Numbered from the stretch's first letter, positions 40,297 through 52,496 are shown. The stretch is DNA of 64,000 nt from Pseudomonas sp. ANT_H12B (GCF_008369325.1 NZ_VOBI01000001.1:62001-126000); one strand, 5' to 3'. Program-made: numbers and translations. Notes: generated by a model from the letters alone, not told the origin.

Positions 40297-42378
40297 TCAA
40301 GCCGTCGCCAGTTGCTCGGCGCGATGAATATCCACCATGAAGCGTTCTGCAGGCAACGGGTGCCCGAGCAGGTATCCCTGCAATGAGTCGCAACCGAGTT
40401 GAGTCAGGAAGTCCTGCTGCACGTCGGTTTCCACACCTTCAGCGACAATCCGCAAACCCAGCGCCTGGCCGAGGGCGACGATGGCGGAAACGATGGCGGC
40501 GTCATCACTGTCACGCTCCAGATCGCGGACAAATCCCCGGTCGATCTTCAGTTCGTTGGCCGGCAGGCGCTTGAGGTACATCAAACTCGAATAGCCGGTG
40601 CCAAAGTCATCGATGGACAGGTCAACGCCCATTTCCGACAGTTCCTGAAGCACCGTCATGCTCGCATCCGCATCGCTCATAGCGGTGGTTTCGGTGATTT
40701 CCAGGGTCAGGCTGTTGGCTGGCAAATGGTGCGTAGCCAAGGCTTTGGCGACACTCTGGACCAGTCCCACGTGGCAGAACTGCAAGGCCGAAAGATTCAC
40801 TGCAATGCGCCAGTCGGTGTAACCGAGCACGTACCACTCGCGCATCTGACGGCAGGCTTCGTTGAGTACCCACTCGCCAATCGGAATGATCAGACCGGTC
40901 TTTTCCGCCAGTTCGATGAACTTGTCCGGTAGCAGCATGCCTTGGGTCGGATGCACCCAGCGCAGCAGCGCCTCGGCGCCGACCGGCCGACCGTTGGCGG
41001 CATCGAATTTGGGTTGGTAATAGAGACTGAATTGCTGCTGATCCAGAGCGATGCGCAAGTCTTGCAGCAATTGCAGCTGCTTGCGCGCGTTGCTGTTCAT
41101 CGAGGCATCGAAGAAGCTGTAGCCGTTTTTCCCGGAACCCTTGGCGTGATACATCGCCGCGTCGGCGTTCATCAGCAATTCTTCGGCGGTTTCACCGTTA
41201 CCCGGATAAAGCGCGATGCCGACGCTGGCGGAAATCTGCAAGTCATTTTCGGCGACCCGGAACGATCGCGCGATCAGCCCAACCTGGCGGGCCGCCAGAT
41301 TCAATGCATCATTCTGCTCGCCGAGTTGCACCAACAATACGAACTCATCGCCGCCGATCCGCGCGAGGGTGTCCTGGCTGCGCAAGTCCTCGCGCAGGCG
41401 CAGGCCCACCTCACGCAACAACAGGTCGCCCATGTGGTGACCGAAGGCGTCATTGACCGGTTTGAAACCGTCCAGATCGATAAACATCAACGCAAAACAG
41501 CCGCCTTGCTCCTGCACTAGCGACATCGCCTGATCGATTCGGTCGGCCAGCAACACCCGATTAGGCAGGCCGGTCAGGGTGTCATGCAAGGCCAGTTGGG
41601 TCAGTTCGCGGTTAGCCTCGGTCAGTGAGAGGGCAAGGCTTGCCGTACGCGCCTCCAGGCGCGCATCGAGTATCGAGGTGAGCAACGCAATACTCAACAC
41701 CGCCAGGGTGGTGATCAGCACCAGGTTGTCCAGGCCCTTGCCGTTCAAGCCGTCAACAGCCGCGCCACAGAAGCTGCCATCGGGAAAGCGCGCCGCCGCC
41801 ATGCCGGTGTAGTGCATGCCGACAATCGCAATCCCCATGATCACCGCCGCGCCGCCACGGATCAGGCCGACATAAGGTGTGTGCTGGCGCAGGCGGAAGG
41901 CAATCCACAACGCCGCGCCCGATGCACCTACCGCGATGAGCAGAGAGGCGCCAAACAGCGTCGGGTCGTAATCGATGCCCGGCTGCATGCGCATGGCAGC
42001 CATGCCGGTGTAATGCATGGCGCTGATTCCGCTACCCATGACCAGCGCGCCGAACGCCAGTTGCCACGCCGGCAATTGTGGCTGGCTGACCAGCCACAGG
42101 GCAAAGCCGCAGGACAAGATCCCGATCAGCAGCGACAGCACCGTGATGCTGACGTCGTAACCGAGGTCAATGGGCAGTTTGAACGCGAGCATACCGATGA
42201 AATGCATCGACCACACGCCAACGCCCATGGCAAAGGCACCGCCCGCCGTCCATAGATGCACCGCGCGGCCCTTGGCCGTGGCGATGCGCTCTGTCAGGTC
42301 AAGCGCGGTATAGGAGGCGAGAATCGCTACGCAGAGCGAAATGATAACCAGCGTGGGGGAATAGCTACCGATGAGCAT
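40297..42378 (-). CDS. MHYT-GGDEF-EAL membrane cyclic-di-GMP enzyme (MucR/NbdA-like)
   Basis: 693 residues from ATG 42378 (MLIGSYSPTLVI); an upstream frame to 42480 lacks start signals. The first 250 residues are a seven-helix MHYT sensor with three repeats: SMHFIGMLAF, AMHYTGMAAM and GMHYTGMAAA. These are thought to bind copper and sense O2, CO or NO. The GGDEF domain has RIGGDEFVLLV, so synthesis is possible. The EAL domain has GAEALLRW, DDFGTGYSSL and IDRGFVRDL, so hydrolysis is also possible. P. aeruginosa MucR and NbdA share this layout. Which activity dominates cannot be told from sequence. Confidence 0.93.
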   Translation of the reverse strand: MLIGSYSPTLVIISLCVAILASYTALDLTERIATAKGRAVHLWTAGGAFAMGVGVWSMHFIGMLAFKLPIDLGYDVSITVLSLLIGILSCGFALWLVSQPQLPAWQLAFGALVMGSGISAMHYTGMAAMRMQPGIDYDPTLFGASLLIAVGASGAALWIAFRLRQHTPYVGLIRGGAAVIMGIAIVGMHYTGMAAARFPDGSFCGAAVDGLNGKGLDNLVLITTLAVLSIALLTSILDARLEARTASLALSLTEANRELTQLALHDTLTGLPNRVLLADRIDQAMSLVQEQGGCFALMFIDLDGFKPVNDAFGHHMGDLLLREVGLRLREDLRSQDTLARIGGDEFVLLVQLGEQNDALNLAARQVGLIARSFRVAENDLQISASVGIALYPGNGETAEELLMNADAAMYHAKGSGKNGYSFFDASMNSNARKQLQLLQDLRIALDQQQFSLYYQPKFDAANGRPVGAEALLRWVHPTQGMLLPDKFIELAEKTGLIIPIGEWVLNEACRQMREWYVLGYTDWRIAVNLSALQFCHVGLVQSVAKALATHHLPANSLTLEITETTAMSDADASMTVLQELSEMGVDLSIDDFGTGYSSLMYLKRLPANELKIDRGFVRDLERDSDDAAIVSAIVALGQALGLRIVAEGVETDVQQDFLTQLGCDSLQGYLLGHPLPAERFMVDIHRAEQLATA

Positions 42379-42543
42379 GGGACTTCTCGCAACTACCCCA
42401 CCGTACTGCTTCCGTTCTCGGCGGGGAAAATCGGGCGATTGTACTGATTGCGCAAAAGAACGCACTGACAAAATAAGCAAAGGGCCATCAAGCCGATGAA
42501 ACGCTTGTTTTAAGGTTTTACATTAACTGCCACCCTGCTCGAT

Positions 42544-42657
42544 GATCGTTCCTACGCTCCGCGTGGGAATGCAGCCCGGGACGCTCTGCGTCCCTTTCGA
42601 TAGCTGGAACGCGGAGCGTCCCTAGAGGCATTCCCACGCAGAGCGTGGGAACGATCA
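42544..42657. repeat. Long composite inverted repeat (GGGACGC type)
   Basis: Starts GATCGTTCCTACGCTCCGCG and ends CGCAGAGCGTGGGAACGATC, with an inner GGGACGCTCTGCGTCCC and GGAGCGTCC. Same element as at 31633 and 63807. It lies between the MHYT gene start and the end of opmB. Confidence 0.88.
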
Positions 42658-42671
42658 GTTGAGCGGGCGCT

Positions 42672-44153
42672 TTACTCTTTTTCGCTCACCTGCAACGCCC
42701 CATCCCAGCCACCGCCCAGCGCCGCAATCAGCTGCACACTGGCGATCAAGCGGCTCTGCAACAAGTCCAGCACGTTGCGTTCGTTACTCAGCGCCGTGGC
42801 CTGGACCACCACCACCTCCAGATAAGCAATCACCCCGGCCTTGTACTGGTTCTCGGTCAACCGCAGGGACTCACGGGCCGAATCCAGTGCCTGTTGGCGC
42901 ACCTGGGATTCGTTTTCCAAAACCTTTAGCTGAACCAGGTAATTTTCCACTTCGCGGAAGCCATCGAGCACGGTCTGACGGTATTTGGCCACGGTTTCGT
43001 CATAGGCCGCTTCGCTGCGGTCGACTTCCGCCGAGCGTTGGCCGCCGTCGAACAAGGTCATGGCCAGTTGCGGCCCGACCGACCAGAAACGGTTCGGCAC
43101 GCTGATCCAGTTGGAAGAGGTGCTGCTGCTATAGCCACCGTTCAAACTCAGCGTCAGGTCCGGGTAGTACGCCGCCTTGGCCACGCCGATGTTGGCATTG
43201 GCCGCCATCACCGAGCGTTCGGCAGAGGCGATGTCCGGGCGGCGCTCGAGCAGTTGCGAAGGCAGGTTCAGCGGAATCTGCGGCAGTACCGGGATGTCTC
43301 GGGTTTCAGCCAGGCTGAACTCGGCCGGTGGCAGACCGATCAGTACGGCAATAGCGTTCTCGAACTGAGCGCGCTGCCAGATCAGATCGATCATGTCAGC
43401 CTGAGTGCTTTTAAGTTGAGTCTGCGCCTGGGCCACCGCGTCCTTGCCGGAGACACCCGCGCGGTACTGGTTTTCGGTCATTTTCAGCGAGCGCTGATAG
43501 GCCTCGACCGTCGCTTCCAACAGGCGTTTCTGCTCGTCGATCACCCGCAATTGCAAGTAGTTCTGCACCAGTTCCGACTGCTGGCTCAGGCGCATCGCGG
43601 CCAGATCGGCGAAGCTCGCTTCGGCGTTGGCAGTGTCGGCCTCCAGTCCACGGCGCAGTTTGCCCCAGACATCGGCTTCCCAACTGACTCCGGCCTGAGC
43701 GGTGTAGGTGTCGCGAATACCACTGGAGGAACTGGTCAGGCTCGAACTGCTGCTACCGGTGCCCTGACTGGAGCGGTTCTTCCCGACAGTCAGGTCTACA
43801 GTAGGAAAAAACGCACCCCGGGCACTGCGTACCAAGGCCTGAGCCTGGCGGTACTGGGCTTCGGACTGCGCAACGGTCTGGTTGGCGCTGTTGAGTTTTT
43901 CGATCAAACCATTGAGCTGCTGATCGCCATACAACTCCCACCACGCACCGCGGGCCAGGGAATCGCTCGGATTGGCCTGACGCCAGCCTGCCGCTTCCTT
44001 GTACTGAACCGGCGCGGCGGTTTGCGGGCGCTGGTAATCCGGGCCGATGGCACAGGCGCTGAGCATGGCCACGCACAGTGACAGGCTCAACAAACGCGAG
44101 CCTCGGGTCGTGACCAGTGGTGCAGCCAGATTGATAAGCGAACGGTCAGTCAT
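42672..44153 (-). CDS. opmB: RND efflux outer-membrane lipoprotein (TolC/OprM family)
   Basis: 493 residues from ATG 44153, which overlaps the muxC stop by 4 bases. The lipobox is LSAC (LCVAMLSACAIGPDYQRP). Two OEP repeats follow with the recurring helical pattern: YQRSLKMTENQYRAGVSGKD in the first and SLRLTENQYKAGVIAYLEVV in the second, plus RRPDIASAERSVMAANANIG. It is the outer-membrane duct of the tripartite pump encoded upstream. As in the P. aeruginosa muxABC-opmB operon, it is last of four. Confidence 0.93.
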   Translation of the reverse strand: MTDRSLINLAAPLVTTRGSRLLSLSLCVAMLSACAIGPDYQRPQTAAPVQYKEAAGWRQANPSDSLARGAWWELYGDQQLNGLIEKLNSANQTVAQSEAQYRQAQALVRSARGAFFPTVDLTVGKNRSSQGTGSSSSSLTSSSSGIRDTYTAQAGVSWEADVWGKLRRGLEADTANAEASFADLAAMRLSQQSELVQNYLQLRVIDEQKRLLEATVEAYQRSLKMTENQYRAGVSGKDAVAQAQTQLKSTQADMIDLIWQRAQFENAIAVLIGLPPAEFSLAETRDIPVLPQIPLNLPSQLLERRPDIASAERSVMAANANIGVAKAAYYPDLTLSLNGGYSSSTSSNWISVPNRFWSVGPQLAMTLFDGGQRSAEVDRSEAAYDETVAKYRQTVLDGFREVENYLVQLKVLENESQVRQQALDSARESLRLTENQYKAGVIAYLEVVVVQATALSNERNVLDLLQSRLIASVQLIAALGGGWDGALQVSEKE

Positions 44154-47100
44154 AGCGGAGTTTCCAGAGCAGCATCGGTACGCACCCCACGCCAGTGGTT
44201 GAAGCGATGGCGCAGTTTGTCGAGATAGAGGTAAACCACCGGGGTGGTGTAAAGGGTCAGCACCTGACTGAAGATCAGGCCGCCGATGATGGTCAAGCCC
44301 AATGGTTGACGCATTTCTGCGCCTTCGGCGCGGCTCAGCAACAACGGCAAGGCGCCGAGAATTGCCGCCAGGGTCGTCATCAGAATCGGCCGCAAACGTT
44401 GCAGGCAAGCACTGCGAATCGACTCCAGCGGCGCCATGCCTTGATGGCGTTCGAGCTGCAATGCCAGGTCGATCATCAGAATGGCGTTTTTCTTCACCAC
44501 GCCGATCAGCAGGAACAACCCGAGCAGCGAGATCAGGCTGAACTCACCGCCCAATGCATAGATCGATAGCAACGCGCCAACCCCGGCCGACGGCAAGGTC
44601 GAAAGAATGGTCAGCGGATGGATGTAGCTTTCATACAGCACACCCAGCACCAGATACACCGCGACTAACGCGCCGAGAATCATCCACGGCTGGCTCTTCT
44701 GGGTCGCGGCGAAGGCGTCGGCGGTGCCGGACATTTTCGCGATCACGCCTTCGGGCAGGCCGACCTTGGCAATCGCCCGTTCGATAGCGGCGGTGCCCTG
44801 CTCCACCGTGACGCCTTCAGCCATGTCGAACGAAATGCTTTCCGAGGCGAACTGGCCTTCGTGGCTGACCCGATCGTCTTCCAGGCTGTTTTCGTAATGG
44901 GCGATGGTCGACAGCGGGATCCGCGCGCCGTCAGCGGTGATCACCTGAACCTGCTTGAGGGTGATCGGATCCTGGGCGTATTTCGGATTGACCTCCATGA
45001 CCACCTGATACTGGTTGAGGCTGTCGTAAATCGTCGAAATCTGCCGCTGACTGTAGGCGTTGTTCAGCACCGAAGTGACCATATCCATGTCGACACCCAG
45101 GCGTTTTGCCTGATCGCGATCGACAATCAGTGTCACCTGCTGCGCGCCACGACCTTCGCGAGCATCAATCGCCGTCAGTTCCGGCAATGCCTTGAGCGCC
45201 GTCACGACTTTTGGGTACCACTGGCGCAATGCCCCCAGATCACCGCTTTGCAGGATGTAGGAATACTGCGACGTGGTCTGTTCACGACCGCCGCCAAACT
45301 GCAGGTCCTGATCCGCCATCAGCATCAGTTGCGCACCAGCGACCTTGGGCATTTCCTTGCGCAGGCGTTCGATGACTTTTTGCGCGGAAAGGTTACGTTC
45401 CTTGATCGGCTTCAGGCGTACCAGCATGAAGGCATTGTTGGTGCCGTTGGTGCCACCGATGAAGCCGGCGACGCTTTCTACGGCTTCGTCCTTGAGCACG
45501 GCGCGGCGGAAGATCTCCATTTTAGGCTGCATCACGCTGAACGACAGGCCGTCGTCGCCGCGTACAAAACCGATCAGCTGACCGGTGTCTTGCTGAGGCA
45601 TAAAGGTTTTAGGAACAACCACATACAGAGCAATGTTAACGCCAACTGTCACGATCAGGCTGAGCAAGGTCAGTCGGCGATGGCGCAATACCCAGTCGAG
45701 GCTTGTCGCGTATTTGCCGACCATCCACTCGTTGGCTCGCTGGCTCCAGCGTTGCAGACGGTTCTCCTCACCCGGCGTATGCGGCTTGAGCCAACGGGCA
45801 CAGAGCATCGGCGTCAACGTCAACGAGACGACCAGCGATACCACGATGGACGCCGCCAGTGTGATGGAGAACTCACGGAACAGACTTTCGATGATCCCCC
45901 CCATGAACAGAATCGACAGAAATACCGCCACCAGCGAAACGTTCATCGACAGCAACGTGAAACCGACTTCCTCGGCCCCCAGGTACGCGGCCTTCATCGG
46001 CGGCACGCCTTTATCGATGTGCCGGGATATGTTCTCCAGCACCACAATAGCGTCGTCCACCACCAGCCCGGTAGCCAGAATCAGCGCCATCAAGGAAAGA
46101 TTGTTCAGGGAAAAACCGTAGAGGTACATCACGGCAAACGTGCCCACCAGGGACACCGGCACTGCAAGCGTCGGAATCAAGGACGCGCGAAAGTTACCGA
46201 GGAACAGGAACACCACCAGAATCACCAGCGCCACGGCGATCAGCAGAGTCATTTCCGCTTCATGCAGGGTGGCCTTGATCACCGGCGAGCGGTCCATCGC
46301 CAGGTTCAGCTTGACGCTGGCCGGCAGCACGGCCTGCAACGCCGGCAACTGAGCCTTAATATCGGTGACCGTCTCGATGATGTTGGAGCCCGCCTGGCGG
46401 TTGATCACCAGCAGTACTGCCGCGTCATTGTTGAAGAAACCGCTGTTGTAGCGATCTTCGACGCCATCGCTGACCTTCGCCACATCCTTCAGGCGCAGGG
46501 CCGCGCCGTCCGCATAGTGAATGATCAGCGACTCGTAATCCTTGGCTTTCTCCAATTGATCGTTGGCCTGCACCTGCCACAGCCGCTGACCGTCTTCGAC
46601 CGAGCCTTTTGGCCTGCGCACGTTGGCATTGGCGATGGTGTTACGCACATCGTCCAGGGCCACGCCGTATTGGTTAAGCGCCTGGGGTTCGAGTTCGATG
46701 CGCACCGCCGGCAAGGAGCTGCCGCCGATCTGTACTTCGCCGACGCCCTGCACCTGGGACAGGCTCTGGGAAAGAATCGTCGAAGCCAAATCGTAGAGCT
46801 GGCCTTTTTTCAGTACGTCCGAGGTCAGCGACAACACCATGATCGGCGCTTGGGACGGGTTGACCTTTTTATAGGTCGGCATGCTGCGCATCCCGCTGGG
46901 CAGCAGATTGCGCGAGGCGTTGATTGCCGCCTGCACTTCCCGCGCCGCGCCATTGATGTCGCGGTCCAGATCGAACTGCAAAATCACCCGGGTCGAACCC
47001 TGGCTGGAACGGCTACTCATGGTATTGATCCCGGCGATAGCGCCGAAGGAACGCTCAAGCGGCGTGGCCACGGTCGAGGCCATCACCTCCGGACTCGCGC

Positions 47101-47257
47101 CGGGAAGGCTGGCCTGAACCACGATCACCGGAAAGTCCATCTGCGGCAGCGGCGAAACCGGTAACAGACCGAAGCTCACGCCGCCCAGCAGCATGATCGC
47201 CAGGCTCAGCAACAGGGTCGCGACCGGGCGCTTGATGAAGGGACCGGAAAGGTTCAT
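44150..47257 (-). CDS. muxC: RND multidrug efflux permease, second of a pair (MuxC/MdtC)
   Basis: 1035 residues, 12 TM segments in the HAE1 layout. It starts [20 protein letters not shown] and has the proton-relay segment [21 protein letters not shown] in TM4, near residue 400. Porter-loop and docking regions such as [20 protein letters not shown] and [16 protein letters not shown] are normal. It pairs with MuxB to form a heterotrimer, as MdtB and MdtC do in E. coli. Overlaps of 4 bases with both muxB and opmB show translational coupling. Confidence 0.95.
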   Translation of the reverse strand: MNLSGPFIKRPVATLLLSLAIMLLGGVSFGLLPVSPLPQMDFPVIVVQASLPGASPEVMASTVATPLERSFGAIAGINTMSSRSSQGSTRVILQFDLDRDINGAAREVQAAINASRNLLPSGMRSMPTYKKVNPSQAPIMVLSLTSDVLKKGQLYDLASTILSQSLSQVQGVGEVQIGGSSLPAVRIELEPQALNQYGVALDDVRNTIANANVRRPKGSVEDGQRLWQVQANDQLEKAKDYESLIIHYADGAALRLKDVAKVSDGVEDRYNSGFFNNDAAVLLVINRQAGSNIIETVTDIKAQLPALQAVLPASVKLNLAMDRSPVIKATLHEAEMTLLIAVALVILVVFLFLGNFRASLIPTLAVPVSLVGTFAVMYLYGFSLNNLSLMALILATGLVVDDAIVVLENISRHIDKGVPPMKAAYLGAEEVGFTLLSMNVSLVAVFLSILFMGGIIESLFREFSITLAASIVVSLVVSLTLTPMLCARWLKPHTPGEENRLQRWSQRANEWMVGKYATSLDWVLRHRRLTLLSLIVTVGVNIALYVVVPKTFMPQQDTGQLIGFVRGDDGLSFSVMQPKMEIFRRAVLKDEAVESVAGFIGGTNGTNNAFMLVRLKPIKERNLSAQKVIERLRKEMPKVAGAQLMLMADQDLQFGGGREQTTSQYSYILQSGDLGALRQWYPKVVTALKALPELTAIDAREGRGAQQVTLIVDRDQAKRLGVDMDMVTSVLNNAYSQRQISTIYDSLNQYQVVMEVNPKYAQDPITLKQVQVITADGARIPLSTIAHYENSLEDDRVSHEGQFASESISFDMAEGVTVEQGTAAIERAIAKVGLPEGVIAKMSGTADAFAATQKSQPWMILGALVAVYLVLGVLYESYIHPLTILSTLPSAGVGALLSIYALGGEFSLISLLGLFLLIGVVKKNAILMIDLALQLERHQGMAPLESIRSACLQRLRPILMTTLAAILGALPLLLSRAEGAEMRQPLGLTIIGGLIFSQVLTLYTTPVVYLYLDKLRHRFNHWRGVRTDAALETPL

Positions 47258-50200
47258 GGCTGCTCTACCGGTTCCACAGATTCAGACCTGCGGCCCCAGC
47301 GCCGACCGAGACGGTCGAAGTACAGATAGATCACCGGCGTGGTGAACAAGGTCAGCACCTGACTCACCAGCAAACCACCGACCATTACCAGACCCAGCGG
47401 CTGACGCAACTCAGCACCGGAACCGGTGGCCAGCATCAACGGGACCGCGCCAAACAACGCCGCGAGCGTGGTCATCAGAATCGGCCGGAAACGCAGCAAC
47501 GCCGCCTGATAGATCGCTGTCTCCGGGTCCATGCCCTGATTGCGCTCAGCGTCGAGGGCGAAGTCGATCATCATGATCGCGTTCTTTTTCACGATGCCGA
47601 TCAGCAGGATGATGCCGATGATCGCGATCATCCCCAGGTCATTGCCGCTCAACAGCAACGCCAGCAAGGCCCCGACCGCTGCCGAGGGCAAGGTCGAGAG
47701 AATGGTGATCGGGTGGATGTAGCTCTCGTAAAGCACGCCAAGCACGATGTACATGGTCACCACCGCCGCCAGAATCAGCAGCAAGGTGCTCGACAGCGAC
47801 GCCTGGAAAGCCTCGGCGGCGCCCTGGAACTGAGTCTGCACGCCGATCGGCATGCCGATGTCCTTCTGCACCTGGTCGATGAGTTCCACCGCATGCCCCA
47901 GCGCCACGCCGGGCGCGAGGTTGAACGACATCATCACCGCCGGGAACTGGCCGATATGAGTGATCGCCAGTTGCGCCTGACGCTCCTCCATGTGCGCAAG
48001 ACTGGACAGGCGCACTTGCCCGCCGTCGGTGGTTTTCACGTGAATCTGGTTCAGCGCCTCCGGGCCGATCTTCTCGCCCGACTGCGATTGCAGCACCACG
48101 CGGTATTGGCTGGCCTGGGTGTAGATGGTGGAAATCTGCCGCTGACCGAAGGCGTCGTACAGCGCATCGGTGATGTTCGATACCGATACCCCGACCCGCG
48201 ACGCCGCATCGCGGTCGATCACCAGATAGACCTGCAACCCCTTGTCCTGCAAATCGCTGGCAACATCGGTCAGCTCCGGCCGCTGGGCCAGGGCCTCAAC
48301 CAGACGCCCGCTCCACAGGCTCAACAATTCGGAATCCGGCGACGACATGCTGAACTGGTACTGCGTACGGCTGACCCGGTCTTCGATGGTCAAATCCTGC
48401 ACGGGCTGCATGAACAGGCGAATGCCGGTCAGCTTGTCGAGCTCCGGTTGCAGACGGGCAATTACCTCAGTCGCGCTCAGGTCACGGTTGCTGTGGGATT
48501 TGAGGTTGATCAGCAAACGACCACTGTTGAGCGTGGAGTTGTCACCGTCCACACCGATGTAGGACGACAGGCTCTCGACTGCCGGATCAGCCAGGATCAC
48601 CTTGGCCAGTTCCTGCTGCCGCTCGCTCATGGCGGCAAAGGAAATCGACTGCGGCGCCTCGGAAATACCCTGGATCACCCCGGTGTCCTGCACCGGGAAG
48701 AAGCCCTTGGGTACGACCATGTACAGAAAAACTGTCAGCGCCAACGTGCCGATGGCCACCATTAATGTCAGCGGTTGATGCTTGAGAACCCACTTTAACT
48801 TGCGCCCGTAAGCCGCGATCATCCAATCAATTGTGGCGCCGCTGGCCCGGTAAAAGCGGCCTTGTTCTTCTTCCTTGGGTTCACGCTTGAGCAACCGTGC
48901 GCACATCATTGGCGTCAGCGTCAGCGACACCACCAGGGAAATCAGGATCGCCACCGCCAGAGTGATGGCAAATTCGCGGAACAACCGCCCGACCACGTCG
49001 GCCATGAACAACAGCGGAATCAATACGGCAATCAGCGACAGGGTCAGGGAAATCAGGGTAAAGCCAATCTGCTTGGCGCCCTTGAGCGCCGCATTCAGGG
49101 GGCTGTCGCCCTCTTCGATGTATCGGGAAATGTTCTCCAGCATCACGATCGCATCGTCCACCACGAAACCGGTGGCGATGGTCAGGGCCATCAGGGTCAG
49201 GTTATTGACCGAGAAGCCCGCCAGGTACATCACGCCGAAGGTGCCGATCAGCGACAACGGCACGGCCACCGACGGAATGATCGTGGCGCTGGCCCGACGC
49301 AAGAAGAGGAACGTGACCATGACCACCAACGCGATGGCGATCAACAATTCATGTTGCACGTCGGTGACAGAGGCACGGATGGTCTGGGTGCGGTCGGTGA
49401 GGACCGTGACTTCGAGGCCGGCCGGCAGGTTGTCGGTAATGCTCGGCAACAACGCCTTGATCCGGTCGACCACTTCGATAACGTTGGCGCCGGGCTGACG
49501 CTGGATGTTCAGCAACACCGCCTGGTTTTCATTCGCCCAGGCTGCCAGACGTTCGTTTTCGGCGCCGTCGACGATCTCCGCCACATCTTTGAGCCGCAAC
49601 GGCGCGCCGTTGGCGTAGGCCAAAATCAGGTTGGCGTAGTCCTTGGGTGAGGTCAGCTGGTCGTTGGCATCGAGCATCGACACCCGGGTCGGGCCGTCGA
49701 AGTTGCCTTTGGGCTGGTTGACGTTGGACGCGCCGACCAAGGTGCGCACATCTGACAGGTTCAAACCATTGGCCGCCAGGGCCTCGGGGTTGACCTTGAT
49801 TCGCACCGCCTGACGCTGGCCGCCGGCAATGCTGACCATGCCGACGCCGCTGATCTGAGCGATTTTCTGCGCCATGCGCGTGTCGACCAGATCATTGAGC
49901 TTGGGCAACAACATCGTCCTGGAGGTAATGGCCAGGGTCAGCACCGGCGTATCTGCCGGGTTGACCTTGTTGTACACCGGGGGGGCCGGCAAGTCCTTGG
50001 GCAGCAAATTGGTTGCGGCGTTGATGGCCGCCTGTACCTGCTGCTCGGCGACGTCCATGTTGATGTCGAGGCTGAAACGCAGGGTCAGTACCGAGGCGCC
50101 GCCGGAGCTGGTCGAGGCCATTTGGGTCAGGCCGGGCATCTGCCCGAATTGACGCTCAAGGGGCGCGGTCACGGCGCTGGTCATGACATCCGGGCTGGCG

Positions 50201-50358
50201 CCGGGGTAAAGCGTCATGACGCGGATAGTCGGGTAATCGACCTGAGGCAATGCCGACACCGGCAACAACCGATAGGCGATCACGCCGGCCAGAATAATGG
50301 CCAGCATGCTCAGGGTGGTGGCTACCGGGCGAAGGATGAACAGCCGCGAGATGTTCAT
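47254..50358 (-). CDS. muxB: RND multidrug efflux permease, first of a pair (MuxB/MdtB)
   Basis: 1034 residues, HAE1 family. It starts [20 protein letters not shown] and has [20 protein letters not shown] in TM4 with the paired Asp residues of the proton relay. Porter motifs such as [20 protein letters not shown] and [16 protein letters not shown] are present. The neighbouring muxC is a paralogue, so the pump is of the two-permease type. It overlaps muxA and muxC by 4 bases each. Confidence 0.95.
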   Translation of the reverse strand: MNISRLFILRPVATTLSMLAIILAGVIAYRLLPVSALPQVDYPTIRVMTLYPGASPDVMTSAVTAPLERQFGQMPGLTQMASTSSGGASVLTLRFSLDINMDVAEQQVQAAINAATNLLPKDLPAPPVYNKVNPADTPVLTLAITSRTMLLPKLNDLVDTRMAQKIAQISGVGMVSIAGGQRQAVRIKVNPEALAANGLNLSDVRTLVGASNVNQPKGNFDGPTRVSMLDANDQLTSPKDYANLILAYANGAPLRLKDVAEIVDGAENERLAAWANENQAVLLNIQRQPGANVIEVVDRIKALLPSITDNLPAGLEVTVLTDRTQTIRASVTDVQHELLIAIALVVMVTFLFLRRASATIIPSVAVPLSLIGTFGVMYLAGFSVNNLTLMALTIATGFVVDDAIVMLENISRYIEEGDSPLNAALKGAKQIGFTLISLTLSLIAVLIPLLFMADVVGRLFREFAITLAVAILISLVVSLTLTPMMCARLLKREPKEEEQGRFYRASGATIDWMIAAYGRKLKWVLKHQPLTLMVAIGTLALTVFLYMVVPKGFFPVQDTGVIQGISEAPQSISFAAMSERQQELAKVILADPAVESLSSYIGVDGDNSTLNSGRLLINLKSHSNRDLSATEVIARLQPELDKLTGIRLFMQPVQDLTIEDRVSRTQYQFSMSSPDSELLSLWSGRLVEALAQRPELTDVASDLQDKGLQVYLVIDRDAASRVGVSVSNITDALYDAFGQRQISTIYTQASQYRVVLQSQSGEKIGPEALNQIHVKTTDGGQVRLSSLAHMEERQAQLAITHIGQFPAVMMSFNLAPGVALGHAVELIDQVQKDIGMPIGVQTQFQGAAEAFQASLSSTLLLILAAVVTMYIVLGVLYESYIHPITILSTLPSAAVGALLALLLSGNDLGMIAIIGIILLIGIVKKNAIMMIDFALDAERNQGMDPETAIYQAALLRFRPILMTTLAALFGAVPLMLATGSGAELRQPLGLVMVGGLLVSQVLTLFTTPVIYLYFDRLGRRWGRRSESVEPVEQP

Positions 50359-51671
50359 GCGCCGCCCTTTTTCGCCTTGTCGGTGGCGGTCGCATCAGGC
50401 GTAGTGGCGGCCGACTTGCCTTGCAGGTGCCCGGCCGGGGTGGCCGGCACGTCTTTGCTGTCGTTGACCACTTCCACTTCGCTGCCATCCTTGAGGCGGT
50501 CGGTGCCTTCCAGGACGACGCGATCACCCGCGGCCAGGCCTTCGGTGATCACGGTGTTTTCACCGTCACTGGCGCCGATTTTCAGCTGACGGATCGTCAC
50601 CTTCTTGTCGCCATCCAGGGCGTAGACAAACGTGCCGTTGGTGCCGAACTGGATCGCTGCCGAGGGTGCGAGCACCACGTCTTTGAGGGTATCGGCCAGC
50701 AGGTGGACGTTGACGAACTGGTTGGGGAACAGCGCTTGATCGCGGTTCTCGTAGCGCGCCTTGAATTTAAGGGTGCCGGTGGTGACGTCGATCTGGTTGT
50801 CCAGGCTCTGCAAAACGCCGGTGGCCTGCAACTTGGTGTCGCCGCGGTCCCAGGCTTCTGCCGGCAGCTTGGCACCGGTGCGATAGCGGGCCAGCACAAC
50901 GTCAAGGGTGTTTTCCGGCAAGGTGAAGGCGACGCTGATCGGCTGGGTCTGGGTGATGATCGCCAGCGCGGCGGTGTCGTTGGCGGCCACAAGGTTGCCG
51001 ACGTCCAACTGACGCAGGCCTACACGCCCGGTGATCGGGGCGCGGATCTTGGTGAATTCGAGATTAAGCTTGGCGTCGTTGACCGCTGCCTGATTAGTTT
51101 TCACGGTGCCCTGATACTGGCCCACCAGCGCTTCGGCAGTGTCCAGGGTCTGCTTGGCGATGCTGTCTTCGCGGTACAGGCCGCGGTAGCGCTCGACATC
51201 GACCTGGGCGTTTTTCAGTTGCGCCTGATTCTGCAGCAAGGTGCCTTCGGCCTGAAGCAAGGCGTTCTGGTAAGGACGCGGATCGATCTCGGCCAACAAG
51301 TCGCCGGCCTTGACCATCTGCCCTTCTTCAAAGGAGATCTTCATCAATTCGCCGCCAACTCGGCTGCGCACATTGATGGTGTTCAGCGCGGTGACGGTGC
51401 CCAGCGCCTTGTAATACAACGGAAAGTCGCCTTTGACTGCCGGCGCCACACGCACCGGGACCGGTCCGGACGCGCCACCGAAACCCGGGCGCATCCCCCC
51501 TGACCTGCCGGTGTGCCCGGCAACGGCTTTTTGCCCGGCACCGTCTTTTGGCGTAGCGCTGCCGGGCCAGAATTTCCAGCACAGGCCAGCGATGACCAAC
51601 AGGACAAGCAGGCCAAACAGCCAGCGACGGGGGCTACGGGGAGCGGAGGATTGCATTGAATGATCAACCAT
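50355..51671 (-). CDS. muxA: RND efflux periplasmic adaptor (MuxA/MdtA)
   Basis: 438 residues. An N-terminal TM anchor ([20 protein letters not shown]) is followed by a Gly-rich linker and the adaptor fold: [20 protein letters not shown], the lipoyl half, then a coiled-coil hairpin with [20 protein letters not shown], then [20 protein letters not shown] as the second lipoyl half. A C-terminal tail of Ala/Thr/Lys ([17 protein letters not shown]) follows. No ribosome site is obvious; ATG at 51656 is an alternative start. First gene of the operon. No regulator gene is adjacent; P. aeruginosa muxABC also lacks one nearby as far as I recall. Confidence 0.94.
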   Translation of the reverse strand: MVDHSMQSSAPRSPRRWLFGLLVLLVIAGLCWKFWPGSATPKDGAGQKAVAGHTGRSGGMRPGFGGASGPVPVRVAPAVKGDFPLYYKALGTVTALNTINVRSRVGGELMKISFEEGQMVKAGDLLAEIDPRPYQNALLQAEGTLLQNQAQLKNAQVDVERYRGLYREDSIAKQTLDTAEALVGQYQGTVKTNQAAVNDAKLNLEFTKIRAPITGRVGLRQLDVGNLVAANDTAALAIITQTQPISVAFTLPENTLDVVLARYRTGAKLPAEAWDRGDTKLQATGVLQSLDNQIDVTTGTLKFKARYENRDQALFPNQFVNVHLLADTLKDVVLAPSAAIQFGTNGTFVYALDGDKKVTIRQLKIGASDGENTVITEGLAAGDRVVLEGTDRLKDGSEVEVVNDSKDVPATPAGHLQGKSAATTPDATATDKAKKGGA

Positions 51672-51804
51672 TGGGCGCGCGGGCTTCTTTTACAGGAGGC
51701 TGAACGATAAGCACTGGCGGGGATTAAGCAAAGCGCCTTTACCGGCAATTTACCTTCGTCTTACGTAACAGGAGTTTTATCTAAGACACTGAAGCACAAA
51801 TGAA

Positions 51805-51830
51805 AACGGCCTGGACAGGGCCAGGCCGTT
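51805..51830 (-). terminator. Rho-independent terminator of tpx
   Basis: AACGGCCTGG, 6-base loop, CCAGGCCGTT is a perfect 10-bp stem. On the minus strand TTTTCATTT follows. It lies 20 bases after the tpx stop and separates tpx from the mux promoter region. Confidence 0.9.
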
Positions 51831-51849
51831 AACAATTGTAATGCTTTAC

Positions 51850-52350
51850 TTATTTCAGAACGGCAAGTGCCGCTTCGTAGTTCGGTTCGTCAGCGATTTC
51901 CTTGACCAGTTCGCTGTGCAGGACGTTGTCGTTTTCGTCCAGAACCACGACGGCACGGGCAGTCAGGCCTTTGAGTGGGCCATCAGCGATGGCCACGCCG
52001 TAGTTCTCGATGAACTCGGCACCGCGCAGGGTCGACAGGTTCTGTACGTTTTCCAGACCTTCGGCGCCGCAGAAACGCGCTTGTGCGAACGGCAAGTCAG
52101 CGGAGATGCACAGCACGACAGTGTTGGCGATGTCACTGGCCTGAGCGTTGAACTTGCGAACCGACGTGGCGCAGGTCGGGGTGTCGACGCTTGGGAAGAT
52201 GTTCAGCACTTTGCGCTTGCCGGCGAAGCTCGCCAGGGTCACGTCGGACAGATTGCCGGCAACCAGGGAAAAGGCTGGCGCCTTGGAACCGGCTTGTGGC
52301 AGTTGGCCGTTGACTTGAACCGGGGAGCCTTTAAGAGTGACTTGAGCCAT
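51850..52350 (-). CDS. tpx: Thiol peroxidase
   Basis: 166 residues from ATG 52350 ([15 protein letters not shown]). Tpx is an atypical 2-Cys peroxiredoxin that reduces hydrogen and alkyl peroxides with thioredoxin. The peroxidatic Cys is in [15 protein letters not shown] near residue 60. The resolving Cys is in [14 protein letters not shown] near residue 94. Both are in the standard places and the length is normal. It is single, with its own terminator and a REPIN upstream. Confidence 0.97.
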   Translation of the reverse strand: MAQVTLKGSPVQVNGQLPQAGSKAPAFSLVAGNLSDVTLASFAGKRKVLNIFPSVDTPTCATSVRKFNAQASDIANTVVLCISADLPFAQARFCGAEGLENVQNLSTLRGAEFIENYGVAIADGPLKGLTARAVVVLDENDNVLHSELVKEIADEPNYEAALAVLK

Positions 52351-52496
52351 GAACTGAGTCCTTCTGAACGTTGTTGATGAGAATTTTGAAGAGGCCGAAG
52401 TTAACCACGAAATTGTCCGACGACCTATGCCCGGATACAAATTGTGATGTGTTGTCGCACCAATTGGATACAACTTTGGCAACCAACACAAAACCT

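Noticed and set aside
44154..44408. Extended N-terminus for opmB (85 extra residues)
   Set aside because: It would lie inside muxC, and the lipoprotein signal peptide sits correctly only with the start at 44153.
44861..47164. Very long open frame antisense to muxC (767 codons), and similar ones opposite glgB, treS and glgE
   Set aside because: These mirror the codon bias of GC-rich genes on the other strand; their translations are rich in Gln, His, Arg and Val and have no domain pattern.
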